A stretch of 64,000 nt of DNA. Origin: Mycobacterium ostraviense (GTDB lineage: Bacteria > Actinomycetota > Actinomycetes > Mycobacteriales > Mycobacteriaceae). The first letter of the stretch is position 1, and each line of letters opens with the position of its first letter. The DNA is taken from assembly GCF_002705925.1 (NCBI RefSeq), contig NZ_NKRE01000001.1, positions 2,248,186 through 2,312,185 on the forward strand, written 5' to 3'. Shown here in pieces: positions 9,042 to 18,661 of the stretch. The notes beneath the pieces are model-generated. The model had not been told where the DNA came from, searched no databases, and worked only from the letters and a program-made list of their open reading frames with translations. A program made the translations under genes and the position numbers.

Positions 9042-10178
9042 CTACCTGACCCCCACCCATGGAATTGGCTTCCGGGTTCCCCACCGTTGCGCTAACGTGA
9101 TCGCGCGACCCTCCCAGGAGCGTACCCGATGCGGATCGATAATGGGAGTTAGGCCGCGGCCCCGAACGTAGTCATCGAAAGCCTCGGCCGTCGTCCACTT
9201 GGGCTGATAGCCAAGTTCGGAACGCATTCTGGTGGTGTCCATCACCCTGCCGTAACTCAAATAATCGAATTGCTCGCGGTTGATCTCGGTGTATCCGTTG
9301 GCCCGTCTCAGCGAATCAAGCGCCCACACCCCAAATCCCGGTACGGGCAACGGAATTCGGCCCGCCCGGCGGATCGCCTGCGACAGCATGATGATGCCGT
9401 CGGCACCGATGTTGAAGGTGCCGGCTTTGCCGGCCATCGCAGCCCGCTCCAGGGCACCCAGCGCATCCTGCTCGTGCAGCAATTGCAGTCGTGCGTCGCG
9501 GCCGAACATCGTGGGCACGAAGGGCCCGGCAAGATACCGCGACAGTGTGGTGTCCATCGCGGGGCCGATCATGTTGGCCAGCCGCAGGATGGTCACCGCG
9601 ATATCGGGCCGACGCCGGCCCAGCCCGCGCGCATACCCTTCGATATCGAGACTGTCCTTGGCGAAACCCTCGCGGAAGGGTCGACGGCTGGTGCCGTCCT
9701 CGGTGAACACCACCGGGTCGTGTGGGCTCGAGCCGTAAACCTCGGACGTGGACTTCAGCACGACGCGGCGAACCGAGGGCGACTTCTGGCAAGCCGCGAA
9801 CAGTTGCATGGCGCCCATCACGTTGATTTCCTTCAACGCCGCACTTCCGCCGGACCGTGGCGCGTAGGAAGCCGCCGCGGCGTGCACCACAGTGTCGACA
9901 TCGCCGTTTCGAATCACCTTGGCAATGAAAGGATTTCGAATGTCGGCGCGGACGAACTCGGCTCGGCCCATGCGGCGCAGCATGTCCTTGCTGGGCGCGA
10001 TCGCATCCACCGCGATCACCGAGTTGATCAACGGGTTCTGCGCCAGCCGGGCGGTCAGGTAGCCGCCCAGAAACCGGCACGCACCGGTAACCAGCACCAC
10101 CTTGGGGTAGTGCACGGTGTCGTCATTGCGGCCGCCGATTCCTCCGGCGCCGCCCCCCTGGCCGCTCGAAGAGTTCAC
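9042..10178 (-). CDS. galE2: NAD-dependent sugar epimerase/dehydratase-like protein
   Basis: A 378-residue extended short-chain dehydrogenase matching M. tuberculosis Rv0501. A Gly-rich leader (residues 1-25) precedes the Rossmann motif VTGACRFLGGYL (30-41); VVHAAAASYAP and STSEVYGSSP follow as in epimerases. The expected catalytic YxxxK is not visible: the place where it should lie reads EGYARGLGRRR, with Arg/Gly where Lys belongs. Epimerase activity is therefore doubtful despite the inherited name; a binding or reductase role without that lysine is possible. Confidence 0.8.
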   Translation of the reverse strand: MNSSSGQGGGAGGIGGRNDDTVHYPKVVLVTGACRFLGGYLTARLAQNPLINSVIAVDAIAPSKDMLRRMGRAEFVRADIRNPFIAKVIRNGDVDTVVHAAAASYAPRSGGSAALKEINVMGAMQLFAACQKSPSVRRVVLKSTSEVYGSSPHDPVVFTEDGTSRRPFREGFAKDSLDIEGYARGLGRRRPDIAVTILRLANMIGPAMDTTLSRYLAGPFVPTMFGRDARLQLLHEQDALGALERAAMAGKAGTFNIGADGIIMLSQAIRRAGRIPLPVPGFGVWALDSLRRANGYTEINREQFDYLSYGRVMDTTRMRSELGYQPKWTTAEAFDDYVRGRGLTPIIDPHRVRSWEGRAITLAQRWGTRKPIPWVGVR

Positions 10179-10256
10179 CCCGACAGCCTAGCGGCGACGA
10201 GAGACAGCAGCGTTACAAGCCGGTGACGGTACGCGTCAACTGGGGCCGGTCGGGGC

Positions 10257-10358
10257 TTACTTGCCGAGTTTCCTGCGCTGTACCCGGGTGCGGCGCAGCA
10301 GCTTGCGGTGCTTTTTCTTCGACATGCGCTTGCGCCGCTTCTTGATTACTGAACCCAT
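10257..10358 (-). CDS. Small ribosomal protein bS22
   Basis: A 33-residue, very basic peptide (starts [19 protein letters not shown] and ends in RRKLGK), below usual gene-finding limits. It matches M. tuberculosis Rv0500B and the AURKAIP1/COX24-type small protein resolved in mycobacterial 70S structures as bS22, near the decoding centre of the 30S subunit. ATG at 10358, stop TAA at 10257-10259. It lies downstream of the HTH gene Rv0500A and its terminator hairpin, so it probably has its own promoter in 10359-10478. Confidence 0.88.
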
Positions 10359-10478
10359 GGACTCCGCTACCTGACCGTGACCGCTTGTCGATGACTACAA
10401 GGGACTACCAATGACTACAAAGGACCCAGTCACTTTACCCAGCCCGCCGCACCCAACACCAAACCGGCGCCGATCGGT

Positions 10479-10516
10479 GGCCGACACGGGCCTGCCGAGG
10501 CAGACCCGTGTCGGCC
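10479..10516 (-). terminator. Stem-loop after Rv0500A
   Basis: Perfect 12-bp arms GGCCGACACGGG (10479-10490) and CCCGTGTCGGCC (10505-10516), with three more pairs inside after one mismatch. It begins 25 bases past the stop of the HTH gene on the minus strand. No T-run follows. Confidence 0.6.
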
Positions 10517-10540
10517 CGCTCGGACCTGCGGCGCCGTCGG

Positions 10541-10798
10541 CTAGCCGGCGAAGTACGAGGTCTGCAGCATGTCGTGGACGGCCTTGGCATGCACCCGGAA
10601 TGACCGCCCGACCCGGACCGCGGGCAGCTCGCCGTTGTGCACCAGCCGGTACACGGTCATCTTCGAGACCCGCATCAGCGAAGCGACCTCGGCCACCGTG
10701 AGGAATTGAGTGCCGGCCTGCTGGCCTTCCCCCGTGCCGCTGTCCCGCACCGATTTTCCTGCGGAATCCCGTGCTGATGGCCCGTTCGTTGACGTCAT
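10541..10798 (-). CDS. BldC/MerR-like small DNA-binding protein
   Basis: An 85-residue protein matching M. tuberculosis Rv0500A. About 30 polar residues precede a winged helix-turn-helix of excisionase/BldC type (FLTVAEVASLMRVSKMTVYR, then LVHNGELPAVRVGRSFRV). Such proteins bind direct repeats in promoters; the target here is unknown. It lies 140 bp downstream of proC on the same strand, and a hairpin follows it. Confidence 0.86.
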   Translation of the reverse strand: MTSTNGPSARDSAGKSVRDSGTGEGQQAGTQFLTVAEVASLMRVSKMTVYRLVHNGELPAVRVGRSFRVHAKAVHDMLQTSYFAG

Positions 10799-10938
10799 CG
10801 CAACCCAATCATGTCAGGCACGCGCAATGCCAGCGGCTTCCCCTCCGCTGGCACCCACACGTGCATACAAAGAGGAGAATAGCGGGACTAGTGGGGTTAT
10901 TGGTACTGGTGAGAGGAAATCAGTTCAAAATTCCCGAA

Positions 10939-11811
10939 TTATTCCGATGTAATTCTGAGCTGCTCAGAGCGGCTTTTGGCGGCCTGGACGGCCGCGTCGA
11001 CGACCCCCCGAAACCCGCCTTTCTCCAGCTCGCGCAGCGCGGCGGCCGTCGTCCCACCGGGGGAGGTGACCGACGCCCGCAGTTGCAGCGCCGTGGTGTC
11101 GACCCGCAAACCCGCCGGCTCACCGGCGGCCGGACGCTCTTGCTCCATCCGCTCCAGCAGCATCGCCGTCGACCCGGCCAGGGTCTGCGCAGTCAGCTCG
11201 GTGGCCACCTGACGGCTCAAGCCCACCGCGACGCCGGCGTCGACCAGGGCCTCGACCAGCAGGAAGAAATACGCCGGCCCGGAGCCGGACAACGCGGTCA
11301 CCGCGTCCAACTGCTGCTCCGGAACGTTCAGCACGACGCCGACGGCTTCGAAGAGCGCGGACACTTCGTCCAGCTGTTGCGGGGTGACGAACCGCCCCTT
11401 GGCCAGCGCGGTGACCCCGGCTCCCACCAGTGCGGCGGCGTTCGGCATCGCCCGGACCACCGGCGTGCCCGCCGGCAGCTTGGATTCGAAGTAGGAGGTG
11501 GTGACACCAGCGGCGACCGTGACGAACACCTGCTCGACACTGTCGCTGCCGGCAGCCGTGGCCGCCGCCGCCAAGTCCCCCATCACCGTCTCGACGTCGG
11601 CCGGTTTCACCGCGACGACCACAAACGTCGCGTGCTCGATCGCATCGCTGACCGAGGTCAGCAGTACCGAGTAGGTGCTGGCCAGGTACTTGGCGCGCCC
11701 GGGAATCCGTTCGGCCACGACCAGGTCCTTGACCTGCCGGCCCGCGCGCAGCAAACCCGACAGCAACGCCTCCCCGATACTGCCCCCACCGATGATCGCG
11801 ATTCTTGCCAT
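10939..11811 (-). CDS. proC: Pyrroline-5-carboxylate reductase
   Basis: A 290-residue ProC that makes proline from pyrroline-5-carboxylate with NAD(P)H. Rossmann motif IAIIGGGSIGEALLSGLL (residues 4-21), central VVAVKPADV, and the C-terminal dimer domain signature ALSGSGPAYFFLLVEAL. Start ATG 11811 was chosen because the protein begins MARIAIIGGG as in M. tuberculosis Rv0500; the frame is open further upstream, but that part overlaps Rv0499. Confidence 0.93.
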   Translation of the reverse strand: MARIAIIGGGSIGEALLSGLLRAGRQVKDLVVAERIPGRAKYLASTYSVLLTSVSDAIEHATFVVVAVKPADVETVMGDLAAAATAAGSDSVEQVFVTVAAGVTTSYFESKLPAGTPVVRAMPNAAALVGAGVTALAKGRFVTPQQLDEVSALFEAVGVVLNVPEQQLDAVTALSGSGPAYFFLLVEALVDAGVAVGLSRQVATELTAQTLAGSTAMLLERMEQERPAAGEPAGLRVDTTALQLRASVTSPGGTTAAALRELEKGGFRGVVDAAVQAAKSRSEQLRITSE

Positions 11812-11839
11812 GCCGCACAGCATCGCAGACCCCGGACCG

Positions 11840-12706
11840 CTAGCGAGCGGCCGGGACCATCGCCAATTGACGTGCTTGCACCACCAGGCGGCCCATGCTG
11901 TCGACGACGATGTGGTCCTCGTCGAACCAGTCGTGTCCGATCTCAATGCAGGTGGCGATGATCCGCAGCCAGCCGTCGGCGGGCAGTGCCCGAAGGAAGG
12001 CGGTGAGCTGGACGGTCGGCGCCCAGCCGGTGCGGTCCACGGCAAAGGTGACCGGCGCCGACAAATCCCCGCACATGAGCGCGAAAAGCGGATCAGGAGC
12101 CACCCCGCGCGGGCGCGCCCACATCCGGATGACCGGCGGCCGCCCGTCGGCGTTGGGCTGCAGCGTCGACAGCAGCGGCCGCACGTCGCAGCCTTCTCCC
12201 AGGTGCACCAGTCCGGCCAGCGGGTGGCCCGGTCCGATCGGCGCGACGTCGTCGGGAGGTTCGGGTGCCATCAGATCCACGACCGGGTTGGCCGACAGCA
12301 GCGGGGTCGCCACGCCACACCCCTGGTGCTCGGGTTCGCCCAGCGTGACGACGGCGTGCACTGCGGTGCGCCCACCCTGGGTCAGCTCGACATCGACCAC
12401 GCCGATCCGGCGGCCACGCTTGCGGATCGACGTCACCAGTCGCATCGCACCCGGATCCGGCGCCCACAGGAAGTTGGCCGACACGACCACCGGTTGCAGT
12501 GCCGGGTGTGGTGCCGGGTGTGGTGCCGCCGCCGCATAAGCCATCCGGGCGGCATTGGCGCACAGCGCCATCATCGCGCCGCCATGCACCTTGGGACCGA
12601 TCGTCCAGTGCCGGTTCAGCTCGCCGTGAAATACCGCGTCACCGGCAGCGGCGTCGACCTGCCGCAGCTCCATCGCGGTGGTGAACATCGCGCCCAAGAA
12701 GTTCAT
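11840..12706 (-). CDS. Acyl-CoA thioesterase-like (double hot-dog) protein
   Basis: A 288-residue protein matching M. tuberculosis Rv0499. It begins MNFLGAMFTTAMELRQVD and has the thioesterase-family feature HWTIGPKVHGGAMMALCANA (hot-dog helix of TesB-like proteins), then a second hot-dog half ending in IIATCIEIGHDWFDEDHIVV. Start ATG 12706 lies one base after the stop of Rv0498, so translation is probably coupled. Function not proven; hydrolysis of a CoA thioester is the family-based guess. Confidence 0.82.
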   Translation of the reverse strand: MNFLGAMFTTAMELRQVDAAAGDAVFHGELNRHWTIGPKVHGGAMMALCANAARMAYAAAAPHPAPHPALQPVVVSANFLWAPDPGAMRLVTSIRKRGRRIGVVDVELTQGGRTAVHAVVTLGEPEHQGCGVATPLLSANPVVDLMAPEPPDDVAPIGPGHPLAGLVHLGEGCDVRPLLSTLQPNADGRPPVIRMWARPRGVAPDPLFALMCGDLSAPVTFAVDRTGWAPTVQLTAFLRALPADGWLRIIATCIEIGHDWFDEDHIVVDSMGRLVVQARQLAMVPAAR

Positions 12707-12707
12707 G

Positions 12708-13550
12708 TCACCGCAGCAGATGGGTCCGGGCGAACTGCAAGGACTCCACCAGCATGGCTTCCCGCTCACTCGCCGAACGCGCCGACGAGGTGGACACCTC
12801 CAGCACCACATGGCCGGTAAAGTCTCCACCCGCCAGCATCTGACACACCTCGGCGGTGGGCTGCGTGCCGTGGCCGGGCACCAGGTGTTCGTCGGCGGGC
12901 AGCCCGCTGCCGTCGCACAGGTGCAGATGGACCAGACCCCGGCCCATCCGGCGGGCCATATCCAGCGCATCGGTGCCCGCGGTCGAGGTATGCGAGAGGT
13001 CCAGCGTGTAATGGGCGTGATTGCCGTCCAGCGGGTCGTAGGACGGCGCGAACGCCGAAATCGCCGGACCCGGACCACCGCCGCGCCGGCGCATCCGTTC
13101 CCGTGACTGGCCGGCCCCGAAGAGCCGGTCCGCCCGGAACGGAAACATGTTTTCGACGGCGACCATCACGTCGCTGGACGCTTCCAGCGCAGCGACCTGC
13201 TCACCGAACCCCTCGGCGTAGCGCCGTTGCCACCGGAACGGCGGGTGTACCACGACCGTCTGCGCGCCCAGTCGTTCGGCGGCCCGCACGCTGCGCTCCA
13301 GCTTGGGAATCGGGTTGGAGCCCCATACCCGTTGCGAGATCAGCAGGCACGGAGCGTGCACGGACAGCACCGGCACGCGGTAGCGTCGCGACAGCCTCCT
13401 GACCGCGTCGACGTCCTGGCTGACCGACTCGCCCCATACCATCAGCTCGACTCCGTCGTAGCCGAGTCGGGCCGCGTACTCGAATGCGGCTTCGGCCCGC
13501 AGCGGGTACACCGAAGCCGTCGACAAGCCGACTTTGATTGCTGGACGCAC
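12708..13550 (-). CDS. Sugar phosphate isomerase/epimerase-like TIM barrel
   Basis: A 280-residue xylose-isomerase-like TIM barrel matching M. tuberculosis Rv0498. Seen are KVGLSTASVYPL at strand 1, GYDGVELMVWGE, VLSVHAPCLL, VVHPPFRW, VAVENMFPF and YTLDLSHTS, with His/Glu/Asp residues placed to bind metal as in endonuclease IV-like barrels. GTG start at 13550. It lies between Rv0497 and Rv0499 on the minus strand with very short gaps. Substrate unknown. Confidence 0.82.
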   Translation of the reverse strand: MRPAIKVGLSTASVYPLRAEAAFEYAARLGYDGVELMVWGESVSQDVDAVRRLSRRYRVPVLSVHAPCLLISQRVWGSNPIPKLERSVRAAERLGAQTVVVHPPFRWQRRYAEGFGEQVAALEASSDVMVAVENMFPFRADRLFGAGQSRERMRRRGGGPGPAISAFAPSYDPLDGNHAHYTLDLSHTSTAGTDALDMARRMGRGLVHLHLCDGSGLPADEHLVPGHGTQPTAEVCQMLAGGDFTGHVVLEVSTSSARSASEREAMLVESLQFARTHLLR

Positions 13551-13565
13551 TGTGTCTCGGCGCGC

Positions 13566-14600
13566 CTAGCCTGTTTGCAGGGATAGCACCAACGGTCCCC
13601 AGGTAATCAGCACACCGACCGCAACCGCGATCAACGTACTGGCGATGTCCTCGGTCTTACGGACTACTCGCACCGCGACCACCAGGCCGAGGATCACCAA
13701 GACCGAGAGCACCAATGCCACGATGCTGTTCCATCGCCACAGCTGGTCGAAGGCGATGAACAGACCGGCGCCGAACACGACGGCCAGAATTGACTGCAGC
13801 ACCACCACGGCGCCACGCCACAGGGCCAGCAGCGCGCCGGGGGCGCGGCCGGAACCCGTCTTGTCGGCACGGTCGCTGTCGAGGCGCTCGGCGTCGAACA
13901 CCGCCGGGGCCGCTCCGCCCCGCCGCCGGGCCACCTCGTCGGCCAGCGACTGTCCGCCAAACAGGGTCCGCTCCGCGGCGCCGTCCACATCGTGCAGGTA
14001 GGAACGCACGTAAGCCGTCTCGTCGGCGACCGGTTCGGCCTCGTCTACCGCAACGTCTATCGCGTCCACCGAGGTGTCGACGTAGTGCCCGACCGGGTCG
14101 GGACTCATGTGCTCGGCACCGGACTGCTGCTCCGAGATGTCGCTTTCTTCGGTGTGACGCAGGGGCCGCGGGTACTCGCTGCGCTCGGGGCCCGACTTGC
14201 GTCGGGTGATCGGCTCGGATCTGGGCCAGCGTGGTTCGGGCTCGGACCAGTACCTGGGCTTGGCCGGCTCCTCGGTTGCCGGTTCTGCGGCGACCGGCTG
14301 CGGTTGTGGAGGCGACGGCGGGGCGGGCTCGGCAACCTCGACTCGCGGTTTGCCGGGCTCTGGCTGCCTCGGCGGTTCGGACGGGGCAGCGCGCGCGGGA
14401 GTCTCGGCCTTGTCGCGGCGGTCTTCGCGAATGATCGGGATTTCGCCGGTCAGCTCGGCCACCGTGACCGAATCGCTATCGCCGCGCCGACGGCGCCGGC
14501 GCCGGGTCACGGCAGGGGCGCCGATGGTGCCGTTTCTGGCCAGTAGTTCGGCGACCGAGATCTGCTTGGTGTCCTCCGTGTCCGAATGTGGTCCAGTCAT
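13566..14600 (-). CDS. Membrane protein with long charged cytoplasmic region
   Basis: A 344-residue protein matching M. tuberculosis Rv0497 (somewhat longer here). The first 250 residues are Pro/Glu/Arg-rich and low complexity, opening with [11 protein letters not shown] and a repeat of the same theme, [12 protein letters not shown]. The C-terminal 90 residues form three hydrophobic helices ([58 protein letters not shown]). The ATG at 14600 overlaps the stop of ppx1 (ATGA). The two SVAELL/TVAEL repeats look like a docking motif for a partner; no function is known to me. Confidence 0.83.
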   Translation of the reverse strand: MTGPHSDTEDTKQISVAELLARNGTIGAPAVTRRRRRRRGDSDSVTVAELTGEIPIIREDRRDKAETPARAAPSEPPRQPEPGKPRVEVAEPAPPSPPQPQPVAAEPATEEPAKPRYWSEPEPRWPRSEPITRRKSGPERSEYPRPLRHTEESDISEQQSGAEHMSPDPVGHYVDTSVDAIDVAVDEAEPVADETAYVRSYLHDVDGAAERTLFGGQSLADEVARRRGGAAPAVFDAERLDSDRADKTGSGRAPGALLALWRGAVVVLQSILAVVFGAGLFIAFDQLWRWNSIVALVLSVLVILGLVVAVRVVRKTEDIASTLIAVAVGVLITWGPLVLSLQTG

Positions 14601-15631
14601 GGTTTGTTGCCTCTCGATCGGGGAGCGGCATTCCGATCTACTACCTGACCTCCAGCATCGCGCACCGATGTCGCCACCGGCGAAGTTTCCATGAAGGCGG
14701 TCCCGTCGGCCTCGCTGTCGAGTCGGCGCAAGATCACACCTTCCCGCAGCGCCCACGGGCAGATATCCACCGCTTCTATCGACAGCGCTCGCATGCTTGC
14801 CTCCGCGACCAGAGCCCCCGCTACGATCTGCGGCGCGCGCTCGGCGCTGACTCCTTCCAGTTCTGCACGGTCAGCGGTCGTCATCCTAGAGATGAAAGAT
14901 ATGAGTTGTCTGAGGCCGTTGGCCGTCAGCATCCGTTTCACCCGCGGTCCGGCGGCCGACGGCGCCGCCCCGGTCAGCCGTGCCAGCGAACGAAACGTCT
15001 TCGAGGTGGCGACCGCGAGGTCAGGACTGCCTGCCTCCAGAACGGCCACACTGGCGTCCGAGAGTTCGGCGTCGAGCCAGTCGCGCAGCATCGCCACCCG
15101 CCGCCGACCGGGCGGATCGTCGGGCAGCCATTCGCGGGTCAACCGGGCGGCGCCCAGCGGCAGCGACAGCGCTACCTCGGGCTCCTCGTCCACGCCGCTG
15201 GACAACTCCAGCGAACCGCCGCCGATGTCGAGGTTGACGATGCGCCCCGCACTCCAGCCGTACCATCGTCGCACCGCCAGGAAGGTCAGCCGGGACTCGT
15301 CGACCCCGCCCAGTACCTGCAACTCGACACCGGTTTCCTTGCCTACCCGGGCCAGCACATCTTCGGAGTTCTCGGCTTCCCGCACGGCGGAGGTGGCGAA
15401 GGCCATCAACTCGGCACAGCCGGAGCTCACCGCGATCTTGGCGAACTCGTCGATGGTCGACACCAGCTTGTCGGCACCGCGCCTGGTGATCTTGCCCGAG
15501 TTGTCGGTGGCTTCGGCCAGACGCAGCGTGGCCTTCGTCGAACTCATCGGCGTCGGATGCCCACCACGGTGAGCATCTACTACCAGTAGATGGACCGTGT
15601 TGCTGCCCACGTCCAGGACGCCCAATCGCAC
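14597..15631 (-). CDS. ppx1: Exopolyphosphatase/GppA family phosphatase
   Basis: A 344-residue Ppx/GppA protein matching M. tuberculosis Rv0496, an exopolyphosphatase. The actin-like ATPase fold is marked by [18 protein letters not shown] (residues 4-21), [16 protein letters not shown] and [15 protein letters not shown]. It trims short polyphosphate chains and may act on pppGpp. GTG start at 15631. It leads the run ppx1-Rv0497-Rv0498-Rv0499, where each gene overlaps or nearly touches the next. Confidence 0.9.
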   Translation of the reverse strand: MRLGVLDVGSNTVHLLVVDAHRGGHPTPMSSTKATLRLAEATDNSGKITRRGADKLVSTIDEFAKIAVSSGCAELMAFATSAVREAENSEDVLARVGKETGVELQVLGGVDESRLTFLAVRRWYGWSAGRIVNLDIGGGSLELSSGVDEEPEVALSLPLGAARLTREWLPDDPPGRRRVAMLRDWLDAELSDASVAVLEAGSPDLAVATSKTFRSLARLTGAAPSAAGPRVKRMLTANGLRQLISFISRMTTADRAELEGVSAERAPQIVAGALVAEASMRALSIEAVDICPWALREGVILRRLDSEADGTAFMETSPVATSVRDAGGQVVDRNAAPRSRGNKP

Positions 15632-15748
15632 GGAATCAAACTAGCGGGCGACGACGCGGGTCGCTCAGCGACCCGATGACGACAACGCTTATCAGACGCG
15701 CGGTGGCGGCGGCCCACACAGCGGGGATCGTCGACTAACGTTGCAACC

Positions 15749-16546
15749 GTGGCAAACTCGCGCCCGCAGCCGGTGCACCCGGGGCAAGAGGTCGAATTGG
15801 ATTTCCCCCGTGAGTGGGTGGAATTCTACGATCCCGACAATCCCGAGCACCTGATCGCGGCCGACCTCACCTGGCTGCTGTCGCACTGGACATGTGTGTT
15901 CGGCACGCCCGCCTGCCAAGGTACGGTGGCGGGCCGACCGGACGACGGGTGCTGCTCGCACGGAGCCTTCCTATCCGATGACGACGACCGTGCCCGGTTG
16001 GACGACGCGGTGCAGAACCTGACCGACGAGGACTGGCAATTCCGCGAAAAAGGCCTGGGCCGCAAGGGATATCTGGAACTCGACGAGCACGACGGGCAAC
16101 CGCAGTACCGCACCCGAAAACACAAGGACGCCTGCATCTTCCTGAACCGGCCGGGCTTCAAGGGCGGCCCCGGTTGTGCGTTGCACACCAAGGCCCTGAA
16201 AATGGGTGTGGCGCCGCTCACGATGAAACCTGACGTCTGCTGGCAGTTGCCGATCCGGCGCAGTCAGGAGTGGGTGACCCGGCCCGACGGCACCGAGATT
16301 CTGAAAACCACCGTCACCGAATACGATCGCCGCGGCTGGGGTTCCGGCGGGGCCGACCTGCATTGGTATTGCACCGGCGATCCGGCCGCCCATATCGGGA
16401 CCAGACAGGTGTGGGAGAGCCTGGCCGACGAGCTCACCGAACTGCTCGGCGTCAAGGCGTATGCGGAACTGGCCGAAATATGTAAACGCCGCAGCCGGTT
16501 AGGGCTGGTGGCCGTCCACCCCGCGACGCGCGCGGCGCCGAGGTAG
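15749..16546 (+). CDS. Conserved cysteine-rich hypothetical protein (Rv0495c-like)
   Basis: A 265-residue soluble protein matching M. tuberculosis Rv0495c. A cysteine cluster [10 protein letters not shown]...[10 protein letters not shown] (about residues 50-72) and a second set [20 protein letters not shown] suggest metal or Fe-S binding, and a redox role has been proposed for the M. tuberculosis protein. No other domain recognised. GTG start at 15749; the gene is divergent from ppx1 across 117 bp. A longer start is possible, since the M. tuberculosis annotation is about 30 residues longer. Confidence 0.82.
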   Translation: MANSRPQPVHPGQEVELDFPREWVEFYDPDNPEHLIAADLTWLLSHWTCVFGTPACQGTVAGRPDDGCCSHGAFLSDDDDRARLDDAVQNLTDEDWQFREKGLGRKGYLELDEHDGQPQYRTRKHKDACIFLNRPGFKGGPGCALHTKALKMGVAPLTMKPDVCWQLPIRRSQEWVTRPDGTEILKTTVTEYDRRGWGSGGADLHWYCTGDPAAHIGTRQVWESLADELTELLGVKAYAELAEICKRRSRLGLVAVHPATRAAPR

Positions 16547-16608
16547 CGGACGGGCCCGGGGGAGTTTGCCGCAACGGCGCTATCCGGCGTCCGCAGCACG
16601 GCGCACAG

Positions 16609-17331
16609 TCAGCGCACGGATCCCTCGGTGTAGGCCACGATCATCCGCAGCGCGCTGGCCCGCAGGTACGCCTCGACGGCCGCGCCGGCGGCAACAGGGT
16701 CGCGGGCGAGCACCGCCTCGGTGATCGCTCGCAGATCGGCCAAAACCGGTTCGGCATCGTCGTAGGCCCCGGTCAGCTCGTGTTCGCGGCCGCCGAATGC
16801 GTGTTCGACCCAGCGATACAGCAACCCCAGCGCGCGGTTGCGGCTGCTGTGGATGAGCACCCGGAAGTAGCCGAGATCGGCTGCCTGCCGGCCGGCCGCG
16901 CCATCCGCGTCCCGCAGCGCTGCCAGCGCGTCGCGTAACGCGTGGGCATCGTCGGGGGTGTGTCGCTGCGCGGCCAGGCGGCCGATCAACGGACCTAACG
17001 CCGCGCGGATCTCCAGCAGTTCGGCGAGGAAATCCGGACCCAGTCTGCGTACCAGCGCCTCGACAACGGCGGGATGAGTGAGCCCCTCAGGATCGCGTAC
17101 CACGCTGCCGCTGCCGTGTCTGACCTCAATCAGGCCCATCTGCTGCAGCCGGGCCAGCCCCTGCCGCAGCGACGTGCGGTTGACCCCGAACCGCGCCGCC
17201 AGGTCACGCTCCGGCGGCAGCGTCGACCCCGGCGGGAAGACCCCGTCCAGGATGGCGTCCGCGATCGACGCGGCGATCTGTTCGTCGACGCGCTGACGGT
17301 CCGGCGGCTGAAAGGCACTTGACTGGTTCAT
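16609..17331 (-). CDS. GntR/FadR family fatty-acid-responsive regulator
   Basis: A 240-residue FadR-subfamily repressor matching M. tuberculosis Rv0494. An N-terminal winged helix ([20 protein letters not shown], then [18 protein letters not shown]) is followed by an all-helical FCD ligand domain ([20 protein letters not shown]). M. tuberculosis Rv0494 binds acyl-CoA and represses its own gene. ATG 17331 was chosen by similarity; the start codon lies inside a TTGG-N5-CCAA palindrome, which fits autoregulation and control of the divergent operon at 17376. Confidence 0.88.
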   Translation of the reverse strand: MNQSSAFQPPDRQRVDEQIAASIADAILDGVFPPGSTLPPERDLAARFGVNRTSLRQGLARLQQMGLIEVRHGSGSVVRDPEGLTHPAVVEALVRRLGPDFLAELLEIRAALGPLIGRLAAQRHTPDDAHALRDALAALRDADGAAGRQAADLGYFRVLIHSSRNRALGLLYRWVEHAFGGREHELTGAYDDAEPVLADLRAITEAVLARDPVAAGAAVEAYLRASALRMIVAYTEGSVR

Positions 17332-17344
17332 TGGCTCAACCAAT
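17330..17344. promoter_or_regulatory. Probable operator for the FadR-like regulator
   Basis: The 15-base sequence ATTGGCTCAACCAAT, with 5-bp palindromic arms, covers the ATG of the regulator and lies 32 bases before the divergent gene start. FadR-family operators have this TGGT/ACCA-like form. Confidence 0.55.
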
Positions 17345-17375
17345 ATAGTGGACGAATCAATCGGAGGTGGAGCAC

Positions 17376-18332
17376 GTGGACGACGAATTGCTATCGGCGG
17401 TAGCCCCGCGCTGGCAAGGTAAAGCGGGACGGCTGGAAGTCTGGTACGCCACCCTGTCCGATCCGTCGACGCGTGCGGGTCTGTGGGTCCATTGCGAAAC
17501 GGTGGCCCCGACAACCGGATCGCCCTACGGGCACGGTTGGGTCACCTGGTTTCCGCCGGAGGGCCCGCCGCGCACCGAACGTTTCGGGCCGGCACCGGTC
17601 CAGCCCGCCGCCGGCTCGACATGGTTCGACGCCGCCGGCGCCCGGGTGGCGCCCGGGAGGCTGACCGGGCAGGCCGGATCACTGGCCTGGGACCTGGCCT
17701 GGAAGGATGCCGGCGCGCCGCTGTGGACGTTTCCCCGGGCGGCGTGGGAGCGCGAGTTGCTGCCGGGCGCACAGGTGGCGCTCGCCCCCACCGCCGACTT
17801 CACCGGCTCGCTGAGCCTGGGTTCCGAAGGCACCACCACCCATCCCGTCACCGGCTGGCGCGGCGGCGTCGCACACATCTACGGGCACGGCAATGCCAAG
17901 CGCTGGGGGTGGATCCACGCCGACCTCGGCGGCGGCGACGTCGTGGAGGCCGTCACCGCGGTGTCGCACAAGCCGGGACTGCGCAAGCTTGCGCCACTGG
18001 CATTCGTCCGGTTCCGCATCGACGGAAAAGACTGGCCGGCAAGCCCTTTCCCGTCCCTGCGGATGCGCACCACGCTCGGCGTGGCGCACTGGCAGCTGGA
18101 GGGACGCATCGGCGGCCGCAAGGTGCTGATCCGCGTCGATCAGCCCCCGGACAGGTGCGTGAGCCTGGAATACACCGACCCGGACGGGGGCAAGGCGGTG
18201 TGCACCAACACCGAACAGGCCGACATCTACGTCGAGGTCGACGACCGGCGTTGGTCGGTGTTGGGCATCGGGCATGCCGAAGTCGGATTGCGCGGAGCCG
18301 ACGCACCCGCCGTCAACGAAAGGACCCCGTGA
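17376..18332 (+). CDS. Conserved hypothetical protein (Rv0493c-like)
   Basis: A 318-residue protein matching M. tuberculosis Rv0493c; no catalytic domain recognised. It is rich in Trp and Gly with alternating strands ([29 protein letters not shown]), like a hydroxyneurosporene-synthase/lipocalin-type beta barrel of lipid-handling proteins; that is a fold-level guess. GTG 17376 has a well-placed GGAGG ribosome site; GTG 17367 is the alternative. The stop overlaps the next start, so it heads the operon with Rv0492A and Rv0492c under the FadR-like palindrome. Confidence 0.82.
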   Translation: MDDELLSAVAPRWQGKAGRLEVWYATLSDPSTRAGLWVHCETVAPTTGSPYGHGWVTWFPPEGPPRTERFGPAPVQPAAGSTWFDAAGARVAPGRLTGQAGSLAWDLAWKDAGAPLWTFPRAAWERELLPGAQVALAPTADFTGSLSLGSEGTTTHPVTGWRGGVAHIYGHGNAKRWGWIHADLGGGDVVEAVTAVSHKPGLRKLAPLAFVRFRIDGKDWPASPFPSLRMRTTLGVAHWQLEGRIGGRKVLIRVDQPPDRCVSLEYTDPDGGKAVCTNTEQADIYVEVDDRRWSVLGIGHAEVGLRGADAPAVNERTP

Positions 18333-18661
18333 TGAGTTTTCTCCTGGACCCGCCGCTGCTGTTCGCCAGCGGAGCGCTCATCGAGCGCAGGGTGCCCGAA
18401 GACCGTCGTGATCTCGCCGAAGCCGCCGTGCTCGGGGTCTTCTTCGCCGGCTCGTTCGGGCTCTACAACAACGTGCCCGGGCTGGGGTTCTTGTGGCGCC
18501 CGTTCCGCTCGCAGAACGGCCGTGACTTCATGTGGAACAGCGGCGTGTTCGCCGTGGATACCGCGGAAGCGGGGTGGCCGTTGCACGCCGCCGCCGGCGG
18601 CATCTTCGGGACCTATCCGTTCTTCATCAAACTCGGTCGACGGTTCGGGCGCCGACGATGA
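18332..18661 (+). CDS. Small conserved protein (Rv0492A-like)
   Basis: A 109-residue protein matching M. tuberculosis Rv0492A. It has one moderately hydrophobic stretch (AVLGVFFAGSFGLYNNVPGL) and a basic tail. Its start overlaps the Rv0493c stop (TGATG) and its stop overlaps the GMC oxidoreductase start (ATGA). This tight packing suggests a partner or membrane anchor of the oxidoreductase. No domain recognised. Confidence 0.82.
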   Translation: MSFLLDPPLLFASGALIERRVPEDRRDLAEAAVLGVFFAGSFGLYNNVPGLGFLWRPFRSQNGRDFMWNSGVFAVDTAEAGWPLHAAAGGIFGTYPFFIKLGRRFGRRR

